Assembly: GCA_945863085.1 (NCBI GenBank)
Contig: CAMBCD010000224.1
Coordinates: 1 to 5,025 of the forward strand
Reading direction: 5' to 3'
Length of the DNA stretch: 5,025 bases
Origin: Bordetella parapertussis
Lineage (GTDB): Bacteria > Pseudomonadota > Gammaproteobacteria > Burkholderiales > SG8-41
Shown here: one piece after another, positions 1 through 5,025 of the stretch
Numbering within the stretch: position 1 is the first letter of the stretch
Layout: every line of letters begins with the position of its first letter
Made by a program: the position numbers and the translations under genes
The notes under the pieces: model-generated
Databases searched by the model: none
Told to the model about the DNA's origin: nothing
What the model saw: the letters and a program-made list of their open reading frames with translations, nothing else

Positions 1-3000
1 TGATGTCGCCGGCGGTGTTGGTCACCGCGATGCTGCCTGCTGCACCGCCGTTACCGGCGCCGGCTGCTGCGCCGTTGCGCGCCGTCAGCGTGGTCGTCGC
101 GATGTTGCCGGCACCGCTGTTGTTGATCGCAATCGTGCCACCGTTGCCGCCATTGCCGTCGGTCGCGGTGGCATTGCCGCCCGAAGCACCCACGGCACCC
201 GTAGTGACACCACCGGTGGAGTTGATGGCGATCGAACCGCCCGCGCCGCCCGACTGGTTCGCCCCGACACCGTTGGAGCCGTTTGCCGTCAAGGCAAGAG
301 CCGTGACATTGACGCCATCGAGCAGTACCACGCCACCATTGTTGCCCGCATTGCCGGTGATCGCCGCACCACCGCTGGCGGTAAGGTTGCCGGTCAGAGT
401 GAGCAGGCCGCTGTTTGCCGTCGCAGTGACATTACCGGCATCCCCGTTCGATCCGCCGGTGGTCGTCAGCGCTGCTGCGGTCACTGCACTGCCAGCCAGC
501 GTAATGCTGCCGGCAGTGCCGCCGGCGCCGGTGCCCGTCGCATTGCCGCTGCTCGCAGTGACTGCCGCAGTATTTAGCGTACCGGTGCCGGTGATACTCA
601 CCAAGCCGGCATCACCACCTGACTGATTTGCACCGAGGCCCGCACCACCGCTCACCGTGATCGCACCCGTTACCGTGCGATTCGCACCGGTAATCATCAG
701 ATCACCGGCACTGGTGCCGCCCATCGTACCCAGTGCCGCGCCGCCCGAAGTCGAGATCGTGCCGTTGACCTGCACATTGCCGCCGGCATCAAGCGTAATG
801 TTGCCGCCTGCGCCCTTGCTGTTGCCGGCCGTGCTCAGGGCAGTGGTGCTGATGTCGCCGGCGCTGTTGGTCACCGCGATGCTGCCCGCTGCACCGCCGT
901 TACCGGCGCCGGCTGCTGCGCCGTTGCGCGCCGTCAGCGTGGTCATCGTGATGTTGCCGGCACTGCTATTGTTGATCGCAATCGTGCCGCCCGCGCCGCC
1001 ATTGCCGTTGGTCGCGGTGGCGTTGCCGCCGGATGTGCCCACTGCGCCGGTGGTCACACCGGCCGTCGAAGTAATGTTGATCGCACCACCCGCGCCGCCG
1101 GACTGGTTCGCACCCACGCCCGCGGAACCATTGGCGGTGATGGCCACCATGGTGACGCCGGCGCCATTGATGGTGACCGTTCCGCCATTGCGCCCGCTAT
1201 TGCCCGAAGTCGCGGTGCCCCCGGTGGCGGTAATGGCGCCGAGCAGATTGACGCTGCCGCTCGCGTTGATGGTCACGTTGCCGGCATCGAGGTTGCCGGC
1301 GCCGGTCGAGGTAATGGCGCCTGCCGCTGCACCCGTGACGTTCGCGGCATTGATCACGACACCGCCCTGTTGCGCCACCAGGCCGGCGCCGAGCGACACA
1401 GTGCCTGCGCCTGAACTGTCGGCATCCGCGGTCAGCGTGATCGAACCCGCGCCCGATACCGTCATCGGCGCGCCGGTGTTGACGGTGATGTTGTTATTGG
1501 CTTCGAGCCGGATGCTGTTGCCTGCACCCATGGTCACGGCGTTGGCAACGGTGATGTCGCGGGTCGCCTGCAGGTACAGTTCCGAGTAGCCGGTGACGTC
1601 GGCAATCTGAATCGTATAAGTGCCCGGATCAGGCGCATCGGCAAAAGCGACATCAGGAGCGCCGTTGGCATTGTTCGGCGGCGAGGGCTGGGTCGTGGTA
1701 TTGAGCAGGATGTCCTGCGGATCGAGCAGTACGCGTCCGCCACGGCCGTTTTCCGCCCCAACATCGACGCGGCCATGGAAATCCAGCAACTGTTTGCCAG
1801 ACACTTCAACCAGCCCGCCGTCTCCGCTGCCGGCGCCGCGTGCGCTGATCGTGCCTGAATAACGCGTATCTCCGTCGGCCCAGACGACGACCTTGCCGCC
1901 ACTGCCCTCTGTCAAGGCATCCGCCTTGATGACAACATCCGCGGCCACATGGGTACGCGCGGCATTCGGAATATCGGCATTGCCGCCCTGGTAATCACCG
2001 CCGACCAGCACGGTGCCGCCACCGGTGTTCCCCGAAACATCCAGCGTGGCTGCGCCAGTCAGTCCCACCCGGTTGCCGAGCACCTGTACTGAGCCGCCAA
2101 CCGTTGCGCTGCCGGTCGCAGCGACCTTGCCCGAAACCAGCGTGGTATCTCCCGACTGGATTTCCACCCTGCCACCTGCCGTACCGCCGGCCGTGGTCAG
2201 GCTGTCGGCACCCAACGTGGCGTGCTGGGTCGCCTTCAGCATGATGCGGCCGCCTTCGACGACCGCACTGTCGGCACTGACCGTACCGCCCTGGTTGATC
2301 AACCCGGCATAAATGCCGATCTGCCCCGCTTCGGCCATGATGCTGCCGAGGTTGCGTGCCTCATTGTCGGATGCGGTAATTTCGACGCGCAGGTTCGGCG
2401 TGCCCGGGTTGACCAGTTCCACGCTGTTGCCTGCGGCGAGGATCACCTCGCCATTCGGGCTGGTGATCAGGCCGTCGTTGCTGACTGCCTTGCCGATGAG
2501 ATAGACCGAACCGCCGGTGATGCTGCCCTCATTCATCACGCTGCCGGCGCCGGCACCATCGGTGAAGTTCATGCGGTTGTTGAGGAAGTCGTCGTTGCTG
2601 AGGTTCAGCGTCGAGGCCACCAGACCCGCGACGTTGACCTGCGCGTTCGCGCCGAACACAATGCCGTTGGGGTTGAGGATGAACACCCGGCCATTCGATT
2701 GCAGCGCACCGAGGATCGCCGACGGGTCCTGGCCGATCACACGGTTCAACACCGCGGAGCTGCTGGATTGCTGAATGAATCGCGTCAATTCATTGACGCC
2801 GATCGAAAAAGAGCCCCAGTTGATGATGGCGTTGGGGCTGTTGGTGATGTTGAGGATGTTGCCGGCGCTGGCGAAGCTTGCCGTGCCATGGACCACGGTC
2901 GGGTTGACCGGATTGGCCCGCACTTCTTCAATGTATACCGCGCCGCTGAAACAGGCGGCGACGGCAATTACGCAAAGCTTGCGAAGCGGCAGCTGAGGGG

Positions 3001-3043
3001 GGGGTGCATGCGTGGATTCTATCGACAGCAGCCGCGGATGCAA
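1..3043 (-). CDS. TpsA-type filamentous haemagglutinin-like adhesin, N-terminal part (partial at left edge)
   Basis: This is a large secreted surface adhesin of two-partner secretion (type Vb), exported through a TpsB outer-membrane pore that is not in the window. I read the frame codon by codon from position 3070 to 1 and found no stop; the preceding in-frame codon is TAA at 3073-3071. Numbering from an in-frame TTG at 3043, a hydrophobic signal core (LCVIAVAACFSGA) precedes a probable cleavage at VRA/NP near residue 43. The TPS domain follows, with NWGSFSIG near residues 75-82, NRVIGQDPSAILGALQSNGR near 100-119 and the NPNG motif at 124-127. A segment typical of the family (VVVWADG near 388, VEVSGKQ near 415, LLDPQDILL near 440) leads into Gly/Ala/Thr/Asn-rich beta-helix repeats. 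The family identity is secure. The start is not: TTG 3043 has no Shine-Dalgarno, and the better ATG at 3009 is out of frame behind a C8 tract (reported separately). The C-terminus lies beyond the left edge. Confidence 0.9.
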   Translation of the reverse strand, partial: MHPRLLSIESTHAPPPQLPLRKLCVIAVAACFSGAVYIEEVRANPVNPTVVHGTASFASAGNILNITNSPNAIINWGSFSIGVNELTRFIQQSSSSAVLNRVIGQDPSAILGALQSNGRVFILNPNGIVFGANAQVNVAGLVASTLNLSNDDFLNNRMNFTDGAGAGSVMNEGSITGGSVYLIGKAVSNDGLITSPNGEVILAAGNSVELVNPGTPNLRVEITASDNEARNLGSIMAEAGQIGIYAGLINQGGTVSADSAVVEGGRIMLKATQHATLGADSLTTAGGTAGGRVEIQSGDTTLVSGKVAATGSATVGGSVQVLGNRVGLTGAATLDVSGNTGGGTVLVGGDYQGGNADIPNAARTHVAADVVIKADALTEGSGGKVVVWADGDTRYSGTISARGAGSGDGGLVEVSGKQLLDFHGRVDVGAENGRGGRVLLDPQDILLNTTTQPSPPNNANGAPDVAFADAPDPGTYTIQIADVTGYSELYLQATRDITVANAVTMGAGNSIRLEANNNITVNTGAPMTVSGAGSITLTADADSSGAGTVSLGAGLVAQQGGVVINAANVTGAAAGAITSTGAGNLDAGNVTINASGSVNLLGAITATGGTATSGNSGRNGGTVTINGAGVTMVAITANGSAGVGANQSGGAGGAINITSTAGVTTGAVGTSGGNATATNGNGGAGGTIAINNSSAGNITMTTLTARNGAAAGAGNGGAAGSIAVTNSAGDISTTALSTAGNSKGAGGNITLDAGGNVQVNGTISTSGGAALGTMGGTSAGDLMITGANRTVTGAITVSGGAGLGANQSGGDAGLVSITGTGTLNTAAVTASSGNATGTGAGGTAGSITLAGSAVTAAALTTTGGSNGDAGNVTATANSGLLTLTGNLTASGGAAITGNAGNNGGVVLLDGVNVTALALTANGSNGVGANQSGGAGGSIAINSTGGVTTGAVGASGGNATATDGNGGNGGTIAINNSGAGNIATTTLTARNGAAAGAGNGGAAGSIAVTNTAGDI
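2..440 (-). repeat. Adhesin long repeat, copy nearer the left edge
   Basis: This copy matches 851-1289 at a constant offset of 849 bases (283 codons, so in frame). Over about the first 180 bases I count roughly a dozen differences, including one identical run of more than 50 bases (near 37-93 versus 886-942). Beyond that the match weakens but stays in register to about 440. It encodes beta-helix strands such as GAGGTIAINNS and TLTARNGAAAGAG. The unit probably continues beyond the left edge. Confidence 0.8.
851..1289 (-). repeat. Adhesin long repeat, inner copy
   Basis: This is the second copy of the 849-bp unit. The best-conserved part (851 to about 1040) encodes GGAGGTIAINNSSAGNI and TTLTARNGAAAGAGNGGAAG, almost as in the outer copy. 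It fades towards 1289 into more divergent repeats that occupy 1290-1530. The length is a multiple of three, so copy-number change by recombination would keep the frame open. Confidence 0.8.
2997..3004 (-). repeat. C8 homopolymer at the adhesin start (candidate phase-variation tract)
   Basis: There are eight consecutive G on the plus strand, hence eight C on the coding strand, immediately after ATG-CA at 3009-3005. With eight C this ATG encodes only 13 codons and stops at TAA (2970-2968). With nine C, or six, it reads MHPPPQLPLRKLCVIAVAAC and continues into the signal peptide and adhesin. The tract therefore sits exactly where a one-base slip would switch the gene on or off. A miscount during sequencing would look the same. 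Confidence 0.6.
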
Positions 3044-3062
3044 GTGAAAAAAGTCATGACTT

Positions 3063-3092
3063 ACAATAAGTTACTGTTATTTTGCGTCTGAA
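3063..3092 (-). promoter_or_regulatory. Weak candidate promoter for the adhesin
   Basis: On the minus strand, TTCAGA (3092-3087) and TATTGT (3068-3063) are separated by 18 bases; each matches four of six sigma-70 consensus bases. Transcription would begin near 3056, leaving about 47 bases before the ATG at 3009 but only about 13 before the TTG at 3043. This mildly favours the ATG as the natural start. Both boxes are weak and the call is tentative. Confidence 0.25.
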
Positions 3093-3190
3093 TATCGTCA
3101 GTTTTCCAGCCTCGTGGTCGTAATTTCGTCAATCCGTAACGGCGCCGTCCTTAAATACAGCCATCTATGCCCGCGGCTCTGTTGTCGAAA

Positions 3191-3206
3191 ATTGCACAGT
3201 GGCAAT
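3191..3206. promoter_or_regulatory. Short inverted repeat, possible operator
   Basis: ATTGC (3191-3195) and GCAAT (3202-3206) form a perfect 5-base inverted repeat around ACAGTG. It lies in the middle of the divergent spacer, where a regulator of either side could bind. It is short enough to occur by chance and I cannot assign a regulator family. Confidence 0.2.
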
Positions 3207-3318
3207 ATCCGCTGCCGCCAGCCGCACACAAAAACTCCGCATTTTCCTATACAAGTGGTTTTGAACCAACCATGCCGCGGGCGGTCTTGATTCCATAGCC
3301 TCCTATCGCGAACCCCGC

Positions 3319-3324
3319 TACACT
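3319..3324 (+). promoter_or_regulatory. Candidate -10 box giving a leaderless transcript
   Basis: TACACT keeps the key first, second and last bases of the TATAAT box. The six bases 3325-3330 separate it from GTG at 3331, so the predicted transcription start falls on the first base of the start codon. No good -35 box is visible at 17 bases upstream (TAGCCT at 3296-3301 is poor). Confidence 0.35.
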
Positions 3325-3330
3325 ATTTCA

Positions 3331-3690
3331 GTGAACCCCTTCCGCGCATTGCTGATTGCGATACTGCTGATTGCCCTGCCACTGCAGGGCGTGGCAGCCT
3401 ATGCGCCAATGGTCGCCTGCGCTGACGGGCATGCCGCCAGCAATGACGGGCACCCACACCCCGCAAAGTCGGATACGACCCACGACCACACCGCGCATGA
3501 TCACCCGCAGGACAACAACGAAGCCGCGGACCCCGCCGGTGGCCATTCCTGTTGCCACCATGTCGTATCCGCAGCCGCGCCTGCGCTGCTGATCAGCACA
3601 CTCGCCGCGCCGCCGATACTGGCGGCGCATGTCCTGCTGCTGAACACCCTGTTCATTCCCGAACTGCCCCAGCGCCCGCCCCGGGCCTGA
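3331..3690 (+). CDS. His-rich small secreted protein, probable periplasmic metal-binding (CzcI/CopL-like)
   Basis: This 119-residue protein begins at GTG 3331. The frame is open back to 3265 after a TGA at 3262-3264, but there is no other usual start codon, and no Shine-Dalgarno precedes the GTG. A signal peptide is evident (residues 1 to about 23: NPFRALLIAILLIALPLQG then VAA). The mature part carries a His/Asp-rich stretch with HDHTAHDH near residues 51-58, then GGHSCCHH near 70-77. There are 11 His in all, a pattern suited to binding soft or borderline metals. A hydrophobic segment and the tail ELPQRPPRA follow. Small periplasmic proteins of this size, with His clusters and a Pro/Arg-rich end, are known beside czc- and cop-type efflux genes, which agrees with the downstream TolC-family gene. 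The CzcI/CopL comparison is by general pattern only, and the metal is not determined. A real gene is likely; its exact role is inferred. Confidence 0.75.
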   Translation: MNPFRALLIAILLIALPLQGVAAYAPMVACADGHAASNDGHPHPAKSDTTHDHTAHDHPQDNNEAADPAGGHSCCHHVVSAAAPALLISTLAAPPILAAHVLLLNTLFIPELPQRPPRA

Positions 3691-3779
3691 TTCCCATCGC
3701 TGAATAGCGGCATGCCCGTGTTATGCGCGGCCATGCTTCGTCGGACATTGCTTCGTCCGTTACATCATCGGGATTCATC

Positions 3780-4082
3780 ATGCAGATCAGATCCGCAGCT
3801 TTATGCTGCACCTGCGCGGCGCTGTGCTTGCAGCCCGCCTTGGCGCAACAACCCGCGCGTGCCAATCCAGCCGACCCACGCGCTGAAGCACCATCACCAC
3901 GCCACCAGTCGGCGTTTGACGGCTACCGGCCGTTTCGCGACGAAAAACTCCAGCCATGGCGTGACATCAACGACGATGTCGCGCGAACCGGGGGACACAT
4001 CGGCATTTTTGGCGGCGGCACCCACGCGGGCCACGGCGCATCTCCGGCGTCAGCCCCTGCCCGACCGGGAGCACCTCAATGA
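3780..4082 (+). CDS. Conserved-looking small secreted protein of unknown function
   Basis: This 100-residue protein starts at ATG 3780, preceded by GGGA at 3770-3773 with six bases between. An upstream in-frame ATG at 3723 would add 19 residues ahead of the signal peptide and is less likely. Residues 1-21 form a clear signal peptide (MQIRSAALCCTCAALCLQ, then PALA/QQ), so the protein should be periplasmic or beyond. The mature part is Pro/Ala-rich at first, then has a motif-like core YRPFRDEKLQPW near residues 48-59, NDDVARTGGH near 63-72, and a Gly/His tail (FGGGTHAGHG). Comparable short proteins, as I recall, sit directly ahead of TolC-family genes in proteobacterial metal-resistance clusters, but none has a function I can name. 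Its stop overlaps the next start as ATGA, so the two are probably co-translated. It lies 89 bases after the His-rich gene and is likely in the same operon. Confidence 0.75.
   Translation: MQIRSAALCCTCAALCLQPALAQQPARANPADPRAEAPSPRHQSAFDGYRPFRDEKLQPWRDINDDVARTGGHIGIFGGGTHAGHGASPASAPARPGAPQ
4067..4071 (+). promoter_or_regulatory. Ribosome binding site of the TolC-family gene
   Basis: GGGAG lies seven bases before ATG 4079, inside the end of the preceding gene. It supports 4079 as the start and, with the ATGA overlap, translational coupling. Confidence 0.6.
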
Positions 4083-5025
4083 TCCGGCATCAGCGATGGT
4101 CATCCCTGGCGCTCCTGCTGCTACTCGGCGGCTGCGCGACATTTTCCGAAGACGGCGGTACGCGCAATATCAACGATGCGCTGGCGGCGCGCGGCGTCAC
4201 GCAGCAGTCGCCGTGGCTCAAAAACGATGCCGATGCCGCACGCGCAAGCGATGCCGTAAGGAAACTGCTCGCACAGCCGCTGACCGTCGATGGCGCGGTG
4301 CAGATTGCACTGCTCAACAACCGCAGCCTGCAGGCCGGTTACGCCGAACTCGGCATTGCCGAAGCCGATCTGGTGCAGGCCGGCCGTCTGCGCAATCCGG
4401 GGTTTTCTTTCGGGCGCCTGCATCGCGGCGAAGTCGTCGAGTACGAACGCACATTCATATTTGACCTGCTGGGCCTGTTGACCATGCCGGTGCGGACCCG
4501 CCTCGAAAACGAACGTTTCCAACTCGCACAGGGCCGCGTCACGGCGGAAATCCTGCAGGTTGCCGCTGACACCCGGCGCGCCTGGTATGGCGCGGTCGCC
4601 GCGCAACAGACTGCAAGCTATGCGGAACAGGTGCGGACTGCGGCTGAAACGGCAGCAGAACTGGCACGGCGCATGGCAGCGGCCGGCAATTTCAGCAAAC
4701 TCGACCACGCCCGCGAGCAGGCGTTTTACGCCGATGCCAGCGCACAGCTGGCACGGTCGCGCCAGGCCGCGCTCGCAGCGCGCGAACAGCTGACGCGGAT
4801 GATGGGGCTGTGGGGTAAGGACATCGCGTACCACCTGCCGGAACGTCTGCCCGACCTGCCGCAGACACCGCGCGACATCGCTGACATCGCGCTGCAGGCG
4901 ATGCGGCAGCGGCTGGACGTCCAGGGCGCGATGCAGGACGCCACAAACCTAGCCGATGCCCTGGGACTGGTCAAAACCACCGGTTATTTCAGCGTGCTGG
5001 AAGCGAAATACATGCACAACAGCGA
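4079..5025 (+). CDS. TolC/CzcC-family outer-membrane efflux lipoprotein (partial at right edge)
   Basis: This is the outer-membrane channel of a tripartite efflux system, which would dock to a periplasmic adaptor and inner-membrane pump. The window holds 315 codons; the family is usually about 420-500 residues, so the end lies beyond the right edge. The N-terminus is a lipoprotein signal with lipobox LGGC (Cys19), followed by Ala, which suits outer-membrane sorting. The outer-membrane efflux (OEP) fold is recognisable from LTVDGAVQIALLNNRSLQAG (residues 68-87), then the helix to GRLRNPGFSF (102-111), and the strand region FDLLGLLTMPVRTR (128-141). Long Ala/Gln/Arg-rich helices follow (QVAADTRRAWYGAVAAQQ; AAGNFSKLDHAREQAFYADA) and lead to LTRMMGLWG. 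The frame is open throughout. Relatives with this wording, as I recall, are often next to copper- or czc-type resistance genes, matching the His-rich protein upstream. TolC-family membership is secure; metal specificity is inference. Confidence 0.92.
   Translation, partial: MIRHQRWSSLALLLLLGGCATFSEDGGTRNINDALAARGVTQQSPWLKNDADAARASDAVRKLLAQPLTVDGAVQIALLNNRSLQAGYAELGIAEADLVQAGRLRNPGFSFGRLHRGEVVEYERTFIFDLLGLLTMPVRTRLENERFQLAQGRVTAEILQVAADTRRAWYGAVAAQQTASYAEQVRTAAETAAELARRMAAAGNFSKLDHAREQAFYADASAQLARSRQAALAAREQLTRMMGLWGKDIAYHLPERLPDLPQTPRDIADIALQAMRQRLDVQGAMQDATNLADALGLVKTTGYFSVLEAKYMHNS

Larger units (their letters stand above)
3071..3330. other. Divergent intergenic region
   Basis: This spacer of about 260 bases separates the leftward adhesin from the rightward metal-related genes. 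It is visibly richer in A and T than the flanking genes. I see no convincing ORF, RNA gene or terminator hairpin followed by a T run. It contains the weak promoter candidates on each side and a short inverted repeat at 3191-3206. Confidence 0.6.

Noticed and set aside
1..1530. The repeat-rich stretch as a CRISPR array or mobile element
   Set aside because: The repeats are long, coding, in frame and degenerate, without uniform spacers, terminal inverted repeats or a transposase.
3..1589. Long plus-strand open frames encoding Pro/Ala/Val-rich repetitive peptides
   Set aside because: They are antisense shadows of the Gly/Ala/Thr-rich adhesin repeats: complementary GC-rich codons keep the opposite strand open. 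The minus-strand reading has clear family motifs; these have none and no export signal.
2222..3091. 289-codon plus-strand open frame
   Set aside because: It lies codon-for-codon opposite the TPS domain of the adhesin, has an unremarkable composition and no recognisable domain, and would demand full overlap with a well-identified gene.
3169..3282. GCCCGCGGC at 3169-3177 and its complement GCCGCGGGC at 3274-3282 as a long-range inverted repeat
   Set aside because: Each arm contains the self-complementary CCGCGG, so such pairs are expected by chance in GC-rich DNA; the arms are about 100 bases apart and nothing else supports pairing.
3734..3759. Direct repeat TGCTTCGTC (3734 and 3749) and a CGGAC/GTCCG hairpin between the His-rich gene and the 100-residue gene
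   Set aside because: The stem is only five base pairs and has no T run, so it is not a credible terminator; the repeat is too short to assign a function.
3712..4464. 250-codon plus-strand open frame overlapping two genes
   Set aside because: It is an Arg/His-rich translation typical of an off-frame reading. The two genes it overlaps have signal peptides, ribosome-binding sites and, for the second, family motifs.
4121..4834. 237-codon minus-strand open frame opposite the TolC-family gene
   Set aside because: It is the shadow of a confidently identified channel gene; the translation is Cys/Arg-rich without any domain.

Overview
The window looks like chromosomal DNA of a GC-rich Gram-negative proteobacterium. 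The evidence is GC-rich coding DNA, a two-partner-secretion exoprotein, a lipid-anchored outer-membrane efflux channel and signal-peptide-bearing envelope proteins. The wording of the adhesin N-terminus (NWGSFSIG, NELTRFIQQ, NPNGIVFGANAQ) and of the efflux channel resembles betaproteobacterial relatives known to me. That assignment is inference; no RNA gene or taxonomic marker is present.

Positions 1-3070 (minus strand) hold one uninterrupted reading frame of at least 1,014 codons that runs off the left edge. It encodes the N-terminal part of a filamentous-haemagglutinin-type TpsA adhesin: a signal peptide, the TPS secretion domain with its NPNG motif, a conserved stalk segment, then Gly/Ala/Thr/Asn-rich beta-helix repeats. 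The repeats form a unit of 849 bp (283 residues), partly duplicated in the window. The frame contains no ATG upstream of the signal peptide. The only well-placed ATG (3009-3007) is out of frame by one base because of an eight-C tract just after it. Nine C would join it to the adhesin, so the gene may be phase-variable and captured in the OFF state, or the tract may be miscounted.

Positions 3071-3330 are a divergent intergenic region with weak promoter candidates for both sides and a small inverted repeat.

Positions 3331-5025 (plus strand) hold three co-directional envelope genes that look like a metal-efflux or metal-tolerance operon: a His-rich, Cys-containing small secreted protein (GTG start, possibly leaderless), a 100-residue secreted protein of unknown function, and a TolC/CzcC-type outer-membrane lipoprotein whose start overlaps the previous stop (ATGA) and which is cut by the right edge. 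The inferred logic is periplasmic metal handling coupled to an outer-membrane export channel. The pump or oxidase that would identify the metal is not in the window. The adhesin and the metal genes only share the divergent spacer; nothing in the sequence ties their functions together.
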